Shown here: one piece after another, positions 26,107-35,245 of the stretch
How the letters are laid out: the number at the start of each line of letters is the position of its first letter
Position numbering within the stretch: the first letter of the stretch is position 1
Origin: Saccharibacillus sacchari DSM 19268
GTDB taxonomy: Bacteria > Bacillota > Bacilli > Paenibacillales > Paenibacillaceae
Direction: 5' to 3'
DNA: 64,000 bases
NCBI RefSeq assembly: GCF_000585395.1
Contig: NZ_KK073875.1
Coordinates: forward strand, 3,978,600 to 4,042,599
Notes under the pieces: model-generated
What the model was told of the DNA's origin: nothing
The model's input: only the letters and a program-made list of their open reading frames with translations
The model's database searches: none
Program-made: the position numbers and the translations under genes

Positions 26107-26778
26107 TTATTCGTTTTTCTCGTATTGTTTCATCAGTGCTGCCAATTCGCTATCTACGGCGCTGTTTTTGCCCAGTTCAGCAAATTCGTCGTCGAGCGAT
26201 TTGCCTTTGGAAGACATTTCGTTGCTCGCTTCGGCTTGCGCTTCCATGTTCAGCATCTTCTCTTCCATGCGCTTCAAGCCAGATGTCGCGCTGTCGGAGT
26301 TGAAGCCGGACATCGTTTTGTTGATTTCCGTTTGCGCTTTGGCTGCACTGTAACGGGCAACCAGCGTATCGCGCTTGTTTTTCATTTCGGTGAGCTGCTT
26401 GCGCATCTCTTCCAGCTTGCCGCGCAGGTTATCCGCAGCCGCTTTGTTTTGGTCGAAGCTGTTTTTGTACTCGTTCATCTTCTGCTCGGCCGTGTTTTTT
26501 TCTTCCAATGCGCGGCGGGCCAGATCGACGTTTTGAGCTTTGGCTGCCATATGCGCCTGCTCGGTGCGGCGGTTGACCAGCTCTTGTTGCTCCTCGTACA
26601 ATTGTTTAAACTTTTTCTCGATGGCGATCTGGGCAGCAACGGCTTTTTCGGCGTCGGCCAAATCTTCCTGCATGTCGCGAATGTATTGATCCGTCAGTTT
26701 AACCGGATCTTCAGCCTTCTCGATCAGTGCGTACACGTTAGACAAAGTTAGATCTCGCAATCTTTTGAAAACGGACAT
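26107..26778 (-). CDS. pspA: PspA/IM30/Vipp1 family protein
   Basis: A coiled-coil ESCRT-III-like membrane-maintenance protein that coats damaged membrane. It opens with MSVFKRLRDLTLSNVYALIEKAEDP, giving the amphipathic first helix and EDP motif. Long helical hairpins run to about residue 180 (MQEDLADAEKAVAAQIA onward), ending SELAALMKQYEK. The ATG at 26778 has AAGGAGG 8 nt upstream; 223 aa. It is followed by the DUF350 membrane-protein gene after about 146 nt. Confidence 0.88.
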   Translation of the reverse strand: MSVFKRLRDLTLSNVYALIEKAEDPVKLTDQYIRDMQEDLADAEKAVAAQIAIEKKFKQLYEEQQELVNRRTEQAHMAAKAQNVDLARRALEEKNTAEQKMNEYKNSFDQNKAAADNLRGKLEEMRKQLTEMKNKRDTLVARYSAAKAQTEINKTMSGFNSDSATSGLKRMEEKMLNMEAQAEASNEMSSKGKSLDDEFAELGKNSAVDSELAALMKQYEKNE

Positions 26779-26881
26779 CTCTTTTTCCTCCTTGAAAATG
26801 CTCTTTTCTGTATTGTTTTGAACCATTACCCTTCCTATTACGCGAGAGGTACAGCATCGGTTTCACAAGGACTGTAAATTT

Positions 26882-27229
26882 TTAAAAGATTTTTTTCGAT
26901 GTATCCAACGCTTCATCAATTAGGCGAGCTACGACGCTGCCCACTTCGCTAATTTGTTCGCGCGTGATGCAATCGTAGTGAATCCCCATGACCACGGTTA
27001 CGGTACGCCCAAGCAAACGAGCCGCGTGCAGGGCAGAAGGCTCGCTGAGCACATGTTCTTGATGTCCGGAAACGATTGTCGTGCTCACCTTATACTCGTC
27101 CGCTTCAAGATAAGCTGTCGAGGCTGCTCCAATATGAGCCTCGCCGCCCGTGACCACGAGCAACGTATCTCTTCCAATATCCTGACGTTGCACTCGGATA
27201 TCTTCAGGGTTAAATGGATAGGTCTCCAA
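26882..27229 (-). CDS. Proteasome assembly chaperone 4-like (PAC4/LpdD family) protein
   Basis: A 115-aa alpha/beta protein resembling the bacterial PAC4-like family. Typical segments are DTLLVVTGGEAHIGAAS, the central alternating strands, and TVTVVMGIHYDCITREQI. A member of this family, LpdD, assists prenylated-FMN-dependent decarboxylases; bacteria of this group lack a proteasome, so the family name is structural. The TTG start has AGGAGG 8 nt upstream. It lies 32 nt after pyrD on the same strand, suggesting co-transcription with a flavoenzyme gene. Function is unknown. Confidence 0.65.
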   Translation of the reverse strand: METYPFNPEDIRVQRQDIGRDTLLVVTGGEAHIGAASTAYLEADEYKVSTTIVSGHQEHVLSEPSALHAARLLGRTVTVVMGIHYDCITREQISEVGSVVARLIDEALDTSKKIF

Positions 27230-27261
27230 GTTGCACGCCTCCTGTTAGATGGGTCGAACTT

Positions 27262-28206
27262 CTACAAAATGCCGCGAATTTCGTCCAAGCTCCGAATCCC
27301 TTCCGCAAGCATGAATCGTTCCACGCCTTCAGCCAGGTCCGCACCCGCCTGCCAATTGACGAAGTTATACGTACCGACTTGCACCGCTTCGGCCCCTGCC
27401 ATAATAAACTCGATGATATCCTCCGCGCTCGAGATCCCGCCCATCCCGACGACCGGAATACTTACGCGTTGGCAGACCTGATGCACCATGCGAAGCGCAA
27501 TCGGCTTGACCGCCGGACCGGACAGTCCTGCATACAAGTTCTCGAATACGCTCCGACGTTTGCGCACATCGATCTTCATGCCGGACAGCGTATTGATCAG
27601 CGATACGGCTTCCGCACCTTCTTCCTCGCACATCCGAGCCATATCCGCGATATCCTCGGCATTGGGCGACAGTTTCACCATGAGCGGCAGGGTCGTTGCG
27701 GCGCGAACTTCCCGAACGACTTCGCGAGCAATGCAGGTCTTAATGCCATAAGCCATTCCGCCTGCTTTGACATTGGGGCAGGAGATATTCAACTCGATCA
27801 GATCGACGGCTTGACGCCCTTCCTGTTGGCGCTTTTGCGAATCTTCTTCTATCAATCGCGCGCCGTCCACATAATCCTGTACCGTGCCTCCGCCGAGGTT
27901 GGCGATTCGAACGGTGTCCAACGTTTCCCAGAAGGCGCATTCTTCATCCAAGAAAGCTTGGACGCCTGGATTTTCTAATCCGACGCTATTCAACATGCCC
28001 GAGGGCGTTTCATAGACACGGATACCCAAATTTCCGGGTTTCGGATGCAAAGTGATTCCTTTTCCCGAGATTCCGCCGAGCTTGGAGAGATCGTACAATT
28101 TCCCGTATTCCTTGCCGAAGCCGAATGTTCCGGATGCCATCACGACTGGATTTTTAAACGTGACCTCTCCGATGCGGCAAACTGTATCCAATGTGGTCTC
28201 GATCAT
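27262..28206 (-). CDS. pyrD: Dihydroorotate dehydrogenase, class 1B catalytic subunit
   Basis: An FMN enzyme that oxidises dihydroorotate to orotate in pyrimidine synthesis, passing electrons to PyrK. Motifs are [13 protein letters not shown], the catalytic Cys in [18 protein letters not shown], and [20 protein letters not shown] (FMN phosphate site). The ATG at 28206 has GAGGAGG upstream and overlaps the pyrK stop by 4 nt; the frame starting at 28296 is rejected. It gives 314 aa, normal for class 1B. Confidence 0.95.
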   Translation of the reverse strand: MIETTLDTVCRIGEVTFKNPVVMASGTFGFGKEYGKLYDLSKLGGISGKGITLHPKPGNLGIRVYETPSGMLNSVGLENPGVQAFLDEECAFWETLDTVRIANLGGGTVQDYVDGARLIEEDSQKRQQEGRQAVDLIELNISCPNVKAGGMAYGIKTCIAREVVREVRAATTLPLMVKLSPNAEDIADMARMCEEEGAEAVSLINTLSGMKIDVRKRRSVFENLYAGLSGPAVKPIALRMVHQVCQRVSIPVVGMGGISSAEDIIEFIMAGAEAVQVGTYNFVNWQAGADLAEGVERFMLAEGIRSLDEIRGIL

Positions 28207-28895
28207 GCCAACACAACCTCCTCTGCACGGAAGACCGGACCATCCGCGCACGCCTTTTTCCGACCGTTCTCGCAGCTTACGCTGCATACCAGACAAGCTC
28301 CGATTCCGCAGGCCATCCGATTTTCGAGAGATACATAGACGTTCGCCCGACCGGACGACATCGCGCTTTTCATCTGGGCGGTACGCAGCATCGGTTCGGG
28401 TCCGCAGATGAAGATCGTGTCGTAATCGTCGAAGTTTACCCGGTCCAGCACGATTCCGCCAAGGTCGATCTCGACAGGATGTCCAAGCGACCGGAATTCA
28501 TGTTCTTCATACACTTCGACGCTATATCCCAGATACAGGTCGGCTTGCTCCAGATGTCTGGCCGCATAAAAAAGAGGCGCAATCCCGATGCCGCCCCCAA
28601 TCAGCGCTGTACGGCCTTCCGCCGCCGGAAACCCGTTGCCCAGCGGTCCAAGCAGCGCCACATCTTCGCCCGCTTGCATCCGCGAAAGCATCTGCGTTCC
28701 TTCTCCCGCCACTTTATATAGAAACTTCACGCCGTGTTCGTCCTGATCGTACACGCTTAACGGACGAGATAGCAGCGGATAGCTATCCCAGCCCCGCACC
28801 ATGAAAAATTGTCCTTGCTTCGCTTGAAAGTGTCCTTCCGCATGCATCACGTAAATGCCTTCCGCCACACGCCGGTTGGAAATGATTGTCGCCAT
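28203..28895 (-). CDS. pyrK: Dihydroorotate dehydrogenase electron transfer subunit
   Basis: An FAD and [2Fe-2S] subunit that moves electrons from PyrD to NAD+. The FAD-binding segment is [12 protein letters not shown], and the nucleotide-binding region [18 protein letters not shown]-terminal Cys cluster, CGIGACLVC then C near ENGRKKAC, provides the 2Fe-2S site. It ends on pyrD through an ATGA overlap, so the two are translationally coupled. Length is 230 aa. The rest of a pyr operon is not in the window. Confidence 0.93.
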   Translation of the reverse strand: MATIISNRRVAEGIYVMHAEGHFQAKQGQFFMVRGWDSYPLLSRPLSVYDQDEHGVKFLYKVAGEGTQMLSRMQAGEDVALLGPLGNGFPAAEGRTALIGGGIGIAPLFYAARHLEQADLYLGYSVEVYEEHEFRSLGHPVEIDLGGIVLDRVNFDDYDTIFICGPEPMLRTAQMKSAMSSGRANVYVSLENRMACGIGACLVCSVSCENGRKKACADGPVFRAEEVVLA

Positions 28896-29016
28896 ATGAT
28901 CCTCCCCCAGATTGCTGACTTGCGCATATCTTGTCTATGATGCCTTGAGGCGTGGGGGAAAAGCTATGACATGAATCACCCATTTTCAAACTGCCTTTGA
29001 AAGTCGCGTGTGCGTG

Positions 29017-29149
29017 GGAAGCAAGAAGACTGCGAGAGAAATTCGTTCAATTCGCTGTCTCACTCGGAAAAGGGATTGGATTTAACTAAGGTATTTTCCG
29101 AGTTCAAAGGCGTCTTGAACTGAATTTCTCTCTCCGTCTTCTCGCTTCC
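29017..29149 (+). repeat. Structured intergenic palindromic element, copy 4
   Basis: The longest outer stem of the family. GGAAGCAAGAAGAC...GAGAGAAATTCGTTCAA pairs with TTGAACTGAATTTCTCTC...GTCTTCTCGCTTCC almost throughout (about 33 bp with small bulges). The shared CGCTGTCTCAC and TTCAAAGGCGTCTT flank the apical stem ACTCGGAAAA / TTTTCCGAGT. It lies between namA and pyrK. This 352-nt gap contains no other feature I can identify. Confidence 0.8.
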
Positions 29150-29247
29150 AGCTACGTCAGGCTTTCACGAAAAGCTAGAAGACAATTTATCTCTATCCGC
29201 TAATTTCTGCTTTATTAATTTAGTTATTTTAATTGCTTTAATCACTT

Positions 29248-30282
29248 CTACTTCAATGCCCGATAGCCGCGGCGGTAGGGTTCGGGGACATCGAGATTGC
29301 CTTGCAGTTCGCGCGAAGCGTGCACGGCCCAGTAGGGATCGCGGAGCATGCCGCGGCCGACGGCAACGAGTTCGGCGCGGCCTTCGGTGACAACGCGCTG
29401 CGCGTCTTCGAAATCGTCGAGCAGACCTACGGCGATGACGGGGACGTCGAGTGCTTTGCGAATTTGTTCGGCCAAACCAACCTGATAACCGGGACCTGCG
29501 CCCGGGCCGCCTGCGGAACCGATTGCGCCTTCGCCGCCGGACGTGATATGGAAAATGTCAGCACCGGCATCCCGGTAACGGCGGCTGATTTCGATCGCGT
29601 ATTCGACATCGTAACCGCCGTCCACATACTCGGCGGCGGAGATTCGCATCAGCACCGGCATATCGGCAGGCACTTCGGCGCGAACTGCCCGGGTAACTTC
29701 TTCGCCGAACAAGGCTAGATCTTGTCCGTATTGATCGTCACGTCGGTTGGTCAGCGGCGAATGGAACTGATGGATCAGATAACCGTGCGCTCCATGAATC
29801 TCGACCGTATCGAAACCTGCTTGAACCGCTCTGCGTGCCGCGTCCGCATACAGGCTGACCATATTCTGAGCTTCTTCGGTTGTCAGCGCTCTAGGGGTCC
29901 GATAGGTCTCGTCAAAAGCAATCGCCGAAGGTGCGACTGGAGGCGTGGCATCTTGTGCTTTTCGACCTGCATGTCCAAGTTGAATTGCGGCTTTGGCTCC
30001 GTAACGGTGAATGCCGTCGACGATCTTTTTCCAAGCCGGAATCATCTCGTCGCTCCAAATGCCTGTATCCCTGTTCGTGATTCGTCCGTCAGGATCGATG
30101 CCGGACATTTCGGCAATGATAAACCCGGTTCCGCCCACTGCTCGGCTTATATAATGAACCTCATGCCATTCGTTCGGAATCCCGTCCTCGGCATCTACCG
30201 AATACTGGCACATCGGCGGCATCACGATTCGGTTCGGGAGCTTCAATCCTTGATATTCAAAAGAAGAAAACAAATCAGCCAT
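29248..30282 (-). CDS. namA: Old Yellow Enzyme family NADPH dehydrogenase
   Basis: An FMN ene-reductase of the YqjM/NamA type that reduces activated C=C bonds and is linked to oxidative and electrophile stress. Signature segments are MPPMCQYSVDAEDG (with the YqjM-type Cys), QLGHAGRKA, the EIHGAHGYLIHQFHSPLTNRRDD active site, and VAVGRGMLRDPYWAVHA. 344 aa, a normal length. The start has GGAAGGGG upstream. It appears monocistronic. Confidence 0.93.
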   Translation of the reverse strand: MADLFSSFEYQGLKLPNRIVMPPMCQYSVDAEDGIPNEWHEVHYISRAVGGTGFIIAEMSGIDPDGRITNRDTGIWSDEMIPAWKKIVDGIHRYGAKAAIQLGHAGRKAQDATPPVAPSAIAFDETYRTPRALTTEEAQNMVSLYADAARRAVQAGFDTVEIHGAHGYLIHQFHSPLTNRRDDQYGQDLALFGEEVTRAVRAEVPADMPVLMRISAAEYVDGGYDVEYAIEISRRYRDAGADIFHITSGGEGAIGSAGGPGAGPGYQVGLAEQIRKALDVPVIAVGLLDDFEDAQRVVTEGRAELVAVGRGMLRDPYWAVHASRELQGNLDVPEPYRRGYRALK

Positions 30283-30397
30283 TTCTTATACCCCTTCCGT
30301 TTTTCAACATTCTATCTTTTCGTAACCCTAAACGCTTTTTATTATACACGCTCCTCCGACTTTGCCAATGTGAGAAGTGAATATCCGTTCTTATATG

Positions 30398-30430
30398 AAA
30401 AACCCGCTTGAGCAAGCACTCAGGCGGGTT
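30398..30430. terminator. Intrinsic terminator of the marR gene
   Basis: On the minus strand, AACCCGCCTGAGTGC...GCGGGTT is followed by TTTTC, 69 nt past the stop. Confidence 0.8.
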
Positions 30431-30498
30431 GGAAATGATAGCGTGGATGAAATCAACAAACGTTCAATCGCTTAGCCGGCTATTACTCGTTCTTGCTG

Positions 30499-31263
30499 TT
30501 ATTCACGCTCTTGTTCGGCGTTACGGTCCGGACCCGAATACGGCGAGTCCGGGAATCCGAATCCTCGGAAATGCCCCAGTCCGTGACCATGACCATGTCG
30601 ACCGCCCTTCATCCCGCCAAAGCGGAAACGTCCGCCTCCGGGACCGAATCCTCCGCGCCCTCCCGGACCAAACGGCGGGCGCGGCCCTCCTTCGCGTCCC
30701 CAGAACTCTCTCGGATCGCGTCCGGCAAAACCATCGCCTTCCATCTGCTTCTCAAGCTCCGCAATCAACCGCTTCAAATATCCGCCGAACTGCTCGCGCT
30801 CTTCCTCCGTAAAGCTTTCGAATAGTTTCCCGTCATCCTGCTGATTCTGATCCGCTTGTTCAGCCGCTTCGGCTCCCGCTTCCGTCAACTTCACGTTCAT
30901 CACGCGGCGATCCGTCTCCGAAGGCGTACGCTCGATATATCCGTTGCGCTCAAGCTTCACCAACAGCTCGCCGAGCGACTGATTACGCATATTCAAAAGG
31001 AACGTCAACTCCTTCTGCGTAATCTCCGGCTTCAGCTTCAGCAATGCCAATACCCGTCCTTGTCCGCGATGCGGATTTCCCCCATGCTCCCGATCCCGGC
31101 GAATATGGTGGTGATATCTATGCATAAGCGCTGTAGCATGGAAAAACGTTCTCATTAATCCATCATTAAATCCCTGCTCTTCTTCAGGCATTCCTTGCTC
31201 TTGATCTCGACGAGGTTCATTATCCATCTCTTCATGCCCTTGATTCCCTTGATGTTCACTCAT
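30499..31263 (-). CDS. MarR-family regulator with a Gly/His/Arg-rich tail
   Basis: A winged-helix regulator: TQKELTFLLNMRNQSLGELLVKLERNGYIERTPSETDRR covers the recognition helix and wing (about residues 80-120). A helical dimerisation part follows, then an unusual low-complexity tail of about 70 residues rich in Gly, Phe, Arg and His (PPFGPGGRGGFGPGG, GRHGHGHGLGH). The N-terminus is acidic and Gln/Glu rich. The His clusters could bind metal or DNA; this is inference. The start has AAGGAGG 8 nt upstream. A palindrome over its own promoter (31297-31336) suggests autorepression. No neighbouring target gene is present now on that side, because an IS element follows. Confidence 0.83.
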   Translation of the reverse strand: MSEHQGNQGHEEMDNEPRRDQEQGMPEEEQGFNDGLMRTFFHATALMHRYHHHIRRDREHGGNPHRGQGRVLALLKLKPEITQKELTFLLNMRNQSLGELLVKLERNGYIERTPSETDRRVMNVKLTEAGAEAAEQADQNQQDDGKLFESFTEEEREQFGGYLKRLIAELEKQMEGDGFAGRDPREFWGREGGPRPPFGPGGRGGFGPGGGRFRFGGMKGGRHGHGHGLGHFRGFGFPDSPYSGPDRNAEQERE

Positions 31264-31296
31264 GAATGAGCCCTCCTTTTTATGAAGGCACCTTAA

Positions 31297-31346
31297 ATTC
31301 AGGTACCTTACTTTTATAATATAAAGGTACCTGAATACTTTTGCAA
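31297..31346 (-). promoter_or_regulatory. Promoter and operator of the marR gene
   Basis: On the minus strand, TTGCAA (31341-31346), a 17-nt spacer and TATATT (31318-31323). ATTCAGGTACCTT (31297-31309) and its exact inverse (31324-31336) flank and overlap the -10. Each half carries AAGGTACCTT-like symmetry, and a third partial copy, AAGGCACCTT, lies at 31285-31294. Confidence 0.7.
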
Positions 31347-31504
31347 CTCTTTTTTATGTCCGAGTTATTTTTGCTTATCCCAAAGTCATTTACGTTTCTA
31401 TCGATCCATACAAAAAGCCCCGGACCCATATAGAGTGCACCCCTTAAAATGGACATTAGAAAACCCCTTGGGTAAACTAATGAGCATTTGGGGGTGCATT
31501 TTTT

Positions 31505-31831
31505 ATGGCAAAAAAAGGACAAACCTTTAAGTCGTATCCGGTCGAACTGAAAAGAGAAGCGATTCGGTTACACATCGAAGAGAAATGGACGTATCGAAAG
31601 ATTACCGCACATTTCCAAATTCAAGATGCAGATCGAGTCAGAAAGTGGGTCAGGAAATATCGAGAGCAAGGCGAGTTTGGCCTGCTGGATCAGCGAGGAC
31701 GAAAAGAAGAATATCAAGATACAGACCGACAAATTGAGCGATTGAAGCGGGAGAATACGCTGCTAAAAAAGTGCTTAGCCATCTGGAAGGAGGAAAAACT
31801 CAAGCCAAGTATGCGCTTATTCGACAAGTAA
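31505..31831 (+). CDS. IS3-family transposase OrfA
   Basis: A 108-aa DNA-binding subunit. The N-terminal helix-turn-helix (KREAIRLHIEEKWTYRKITAHFQIQD then RVRKWVRKY) binds the terminal repeats, and a leucine-zipper-like helix follows (IERLKRENTLLKKCLAIW). The heptamer A-AAA-AAG at 31765-31771, inside the codons for Leu-Lys-Lys, is a classic -1 slippage site that would produce the OrfAB fusion transposase. Confidence 0.88.
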   Translation: MAKKGQTFKSYPVELKREAIRLHIEEKWTYRKITAHFQIQDADRVRKWVRKYREQGEFGLLDQRGRKEEYQDTDRQIERLKRENTLLKKCLAIWKEEKLKPSMRLFDK

Positions 31832-32655
31832 ACGAGAACCAAACGATTCGGTGGCTATGCCAGATCTTTGGTGTTTCTCGAAGTGGATATTACGCTTGGT
31901 TAAAGCGACAAGAGGCTACACCTGAAGCCGCAGACGCCAAGCTTGTTCATGCCATCTATTGGAAATACAACGGCATTTACGGGTACCGCCAGCTTCAACT
32001 CTTTCTGTGGCAGGATTGTGGAATCTGGATGAATCACAAGAAAGTACTCCGACTCATGCAGAAGCTCCGGATTCAAGCCAGAGTCCGCAAAAAGCGCAGG
32101 TACAGATATACCGCAGACGCAGCCGGACTCGTCGCAGAAAATGTACTCAACCAACATTTCAAAGCCGACAAACCGAACGAAAAGTGGGTAACGGACATCA
32201 CGCAGTACCGAGTTGGCGAGCGTTGGCTCTATCTCTCCGCAGTCAAGGATCTGTTTAATAACGAAATTGTCGCCTACCAGATCGGAGAACACCCGGACAA
32301 AGAACTCGTGAAGCAGACGTTCAAGAAAGCGTTCCGCAAACGAAAAGACGTGACGGGTGTGGTCATTCACAGTGACCGTGGAGCCCCGTACACGTCTCAT
32401 CTTTACCACGACATGCTGCCCAAGGTTGGCGCCCAAATCAGCATGTCTCGCGGGGGCAATTGTTATGACAATGCCTCCATAGAGAGCTTCTTCTCGCATT
32501 TAAAAACGGAAGGACTCTATCCGTATTCTATCCGAAGTTTGGACGAGGCGCAAAGACGGATCGAGCAATACATTCGCTTTTACAACACCAAACGACCACA
32601 GAGAAAACTAAACAAACTGACGCCGGTAGAGTACCGACGTCAGTTCATTTCTTAG
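31771..32655 (+). CDS. IS3-family transposase OrfB (DDE integrase domain)
   Basis: A retroviral-integrase-like catalytic domain. The HTH_21 region (GIYGYRQLQLFLWQDCGIWMNHKKVLRLM) precedes the DDE triad: Asp in KWVTDITQY, Asp in VIHSDRGAPYTS and Glu in DNASIESFFSHLK. The C-terminus FYNTKRPQRKLNKLTPVEYR is typical. It is in the -1 frame relative to OrfA and probably expressed mainly as a fusion through the slippage site; the GTG at 31771 is only a nominal start. Confidence 0.9.
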   Translation: MLSHLEGGKTQAKYALIRQVNENQTIRWLCQIFGVSRSGYYAWLKRQEATPEAADAKLVHAIYWKYNGIYGYRQLQLFLWQDCGIWMNHKKVLRLMQKLRIQARVRKKRRYRYTADAAGLVAENVLNQHFKADKPNEKWVTDITQYRVGERWLYLSAVKDLFNNEIVAYQIGEHPDKELVKQTFKKAFRKRKDVTGVVIHSDRGAPYTSHLYHDMLPKVGAQISMSRGGNCYDNASIESFFSHLKTEGLYPYSIRSLDEAQRRIEQYIRFYNTKRPQRKLNKLTPVEYRRQFIS

Positions 32656-32768
32656 GGTGTTTTTAACTGTCCATAAAATAGGGGCTTGACTAATAAGTCC
32701 GAGGCGCTTTTGTATATTCTTTTGATCTAATCTTTTGATCTAAGGGTCATTCCCTACTCTACACCCTC

Positions 32769-32847
32769 GGGGAGCGTGATCGCGTGTGGAGCGCTTTTGG
32801 CTTTCCGCAAGGAAAACAACCAAGCGACACACGCGATCACGCTCCCC
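32769..32847. repeat. Perfect 20-bp hairpin after glnQ
   Basis: Arms GGGGAGCGTGATCGCGTGTG (32769-32788) and its exact complement (32828-32847) enclose a second nested stem, CGCTT..GG with CCAAGCG, and TTTCC-GCAA-GGAAA. It begins 7 nt past the glnQ stop. There is no U-tract, so it is more likely an mRNA 3'-end stabiliser or a repetitive palindrome than the terminator. Confidence 0.7.
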
Positions 32848-32853
32848 CTCTCC

Positions 32854-33582
32854 TCACAATACTTTACTCAAAAAATCCTGCGTACGCACATTCTTCGGCG
32901 CGCCGAACACTTCTTCCGGCGTGCCTTCTTCAACGATAACCCCACCGTCCATAAAGACGATCCGGTCGCCGACTTCGCGAGCGAAGCCCATTTCGTGCGT
33001 GACGATGACCATCGTCATGCCGTCTTCCGCCAGTTTTTTCATCACGTCCAGCACCTCGCCGACCATCTCGGGGTCAAGCGCCGAGGTCGGCTCGTCGAAC
33101 AGCATCACATGCGGCTGCATTGCGAGCGCGCGCACGATGGCGATACGCTGTTTCTGACCGCCGGACAGTTGCGCCGGATACGCGTTCTTTTTATCAGCCA
33201 GACCTACGGATTGCAGTAACGCTTCGGCGCGTTTATCCGCTTCGACTTTCGATAAACCCTGAAGCTTGATCGGAGCCAGCGTAATATTATCCAACACGCT
33301 TTTATGCGGGAACAAATTGAACTGCTGGAACACCATGCCCATTTTCTCGCGCGTTTTATCGATGTTATGCTTTTTATCCGTGATCGGTTGACCTTCGAAC
33401 AAAATCTCTCCGCCCGTTACGTCTTCCAACCGATTCAAGCAGCGAAGGAACGTGCTTTTGCCCGAGCCGCTGGGTCCGATGACCACGACGACTTCGCCTT
33501 TTTTGATTTCGGTATCGATTCCGCGCAGGACGTTGTTTTTCCCGAACGATTTTTGCAGATTCTTAACGGCTATCACCGGCAC
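32854..33582 (-). CDS. glnQ: Polar amino acid ABC transporter ATP-binding protein (GlnQ-like)
   Basis: The ATPase of an amino-acid importer. Walker [11 protein letters not shown]-loop [12 protein letters not shown], signature LSGGQKQR, Walker [13 protein letters not shown] and the H-loop in IVTHEMG are all present. 242 aa, the usual length. Its start overlaps the end of the SBP-permease gene by 20 nt, so the two are co-expressed. Exact substrate (Gln, Glu, Arg or cystine) cannot be told. Confidence 0.92.
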   Translation of the reverse strand: MPVIAVKNLQKSFGKNNVLRGIDTEIKKGEVVVVIGPSGSGKSTFLRCLNRLEDVTGGEILFEGQPITDKKHNIDKTREKMGMVFQQFNLFPHKSVLDNITLAPIKLQGLSKVEADKRAEALLQSVGLADKKNAYPAQLSGGQKQRIAIVRALAMQPHVMLFDEPTSALDPEMVGEVLDVMKKLAEDGMTMVIVTHEMGFAREVGDRIVFMDGGVIVEEGTPEEVFGAPKNVRTQDFLSKVL

Positions 33583-35038
33583 TCAACCTCCGTTCTAATA
33601 CATTTAACAGCTTGGACAGAATCAGCGTCATGACCAGATAGATGCCTGCGGCAATAACGAGTGGGTACAGACCGGAATAGGTTAGCGTACGCACGGCATT
33701 GGCTTGGAACATCAGATCGGCAACACCGATAAACGAGACGATCGAAGATTCTTTGATGATAACCACGAATTCGTTACCGATCGCCGGCAGAACGCCTTTG
33801 ATCGCTTGCGGAATAATAATCGTGCGCATCGCCATACCGCGAGGCATGCCGAGCGAGCGCGCGGCTTCCATTTGTCCTTTATCGACGTTCTGGATACCCG
33901 CGCGGAAAATTTCCGCCAAGTAAGCCGAACTGTTCAGCGACAGCGTGATAATCCCCGATTGCAAGACCGAGAATTTGATATCGAACGCGCTCGCGAGACC
34001 GAAGTGAATAATCAGGAGCTGTACGAGCATCGGCGTGCCGCGAAGCACTTCGATGTACGTTACGGCGATCCATTTCAGAATTTTGACGCCCGACAGCCTA
34101 AGCAATGCAATCAACAGACCGATCAGGAAACCGAACAACACGCCCAGAGCGGACAGCAGCAGCGTGTACTTCACGCCGTCCGCATAAAACCCGCGATATT
34201 TCCAGAAGAACGAGAAAATATTGCTTGGAGCCGTCTCGCCGGAATTCAGTTCGTTGGCTTGTTGAATAAATCCGTCTACCGCATTGGTTGCGCGCAGACG
34301 CTCAAGCGTAACGTTGATTTCATTGACAAGCTCGGTGTTGCCTTTTTGAACCGCGATCGCCATCGGCGTATCGCTGTCTTCCGGTACGGCTTCGGCGATC
34401 GCGATGCCCGGACGGTTCTTGACCTGCGCTTCCGCAACCGGTCCTTCGAACACGGCGGCATTGACGCGATCCGAGCTCAGCAGGCTGACCACGTCGGAAA
34501 TGGTCTTCACCGCTGTAACTTGTGCATCCGGAATCGAGTTTGCAATTTCCTCTTGGATCGAACCCGTTTGCACCCCGATTTGCTCGCCTTGCAGCGCATC
34601 CATCGTTTTGTATTTATCGACGTCTTCCGAGCGGGTCAGAATGACCTGGCGCGACGTATAATAGAGATCGGAAAAATCAACGTTCTGGCGTCTCTCGTCG
34701 GTCGGCGTCATGCCGGAGATGATCATATCGATCCGGCCGCTTTGCAGCGCCGGAATCAAGCTATCGAACGACATTTCTCTAATAACTAACTCGGCGCCCA
34801 TATCTTTGGCGATCTCTTCCGCGATCATCACGTCGGAGCCGACAACTTTGCTTTTTCCGTCTACCGTCATCAGGAATTCGTAAGGCGCAAAGTCCGGGCT
34901 CAACCCGATTGTAAGGGTTCTTTTCTCATCCGTGCTCGATGCGCTCTGTGCATTTGCTTGTCCGTGACCCGGATACAGTGCCAGGGTCAGCATCAACAAA
35001 GCCATCAGCATAGGGATTATTCGTTTCAGTCTCAACAT
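33563..35038 (-). CDS. glnP: Fused amino-acid-binding protein and permease of an ABC importer
   Basis: A single chain joining an extracytoplasmic solute-binding domain to the membrane permease. A signal peptide covers residues about 1-30 ([13 protein letters not shown]). The SBP3 domain (about 40-265) has [29 protein letters not shown] and VNAAVFEG. The permease domain (about 275-490) has five helices and the EAA loop [22 protein letters not shown]. Such fusions are known in lactic acid bacteria (GlnP). With two SBP-permease chains and two GlnQ the importer is complete without another gene. The glnP symbol is by family; substrate is unproven. Confidence 0.9.
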   Translation of the reverse strand: MLRLKRIIPMLMALLMLTLALYPGHGQANAQSASSTDEKRTLTIGLSPDFAPYEFLMTVDGKSKVVGSDVMIAEEIAKDMGAELVIREMSFDSLIPALQSGRIDMIISGMTPTDERRQNVDFSDLYYTSRQVILTRSEDVDKYKTMDALQGEQIGVQTGSIQEEIANSIPDAQVTAVKTISDVVSLLSSDRVNAAVFEGPVAEAQVKNRPGIAIAEAVPEDSDTPMAIAVQKGNTELVNEINVTLERLRATNAVDGFIQQANELNSGETAPSNIFSFFWKYRGFYADGVKYTLLLSALGVLFGFLIGLLIALLRLSGVKILKWIAVTYIEVLRGTPMLVQLLIIHFGLASAFDIKFSVLQSGIITLSLNSSAYLAEIFRAGIQNVDKGQMEAARSLGMPRGMAMRTIIIPQAIKGVLPAIGNEFVVIIKESSIVSFIGVADLMFQANAVRTLTYSGLYPLVIAAGIYLVMTLILSKLLNVLERRLSAGDSR

Positions 35039-35245
35039 GCCCTCTCTCCACTCTCTAAGTAAAATAACAAGTCATCATTATAAAACGATACTCATATTTA
35101 TACAACAATATTCACGAAATGTCGCGTACTTTTTCAACGTTCATCAAATTGTTTCATTCCTTACAAAGCCGCGTCATCATTGAAAACGTTTCGCTTGCAT
35201 GATAAGCTTTGACTTCAAGTCCATCGACACAAGGAGCGTTTACTC

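Larger units (their letters stand above)
31431..32692 (+). mobile_element. IS3-family insertion sequence (IS150-like)
   Basis: A complete-looking element of about 1262 bp with OrfA and OrfB in a -1 arrangement. The imperfect terminal inverted repeats have a matching CCCCT...ATGGACA pattern at both ends (31431 onward and 32692 backward). ATA at 31428-31430 and 32693-32695 is a likely 3-bp target duplication. The exact tips are by eye. Both ORFs look intact, so the element may be active. Confidence 0.85.
31408..32715 (-). terminator. Terminator split by the IS3-family insertion
   Basis: AAAAGCCCCGGAC on the left flank (within 31408-31425) and GTCCGAGGCGCTTTT on the right flank (within 32697-32715) are complementary over 13 pairs with two single-base bulges. 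Both are extended by ATAC/GTAT. Without the IS they form one hairpin followed by TTTTTGTAT on the minus strand, which would end the ABC-importer transcript. Confidence 0.6.
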
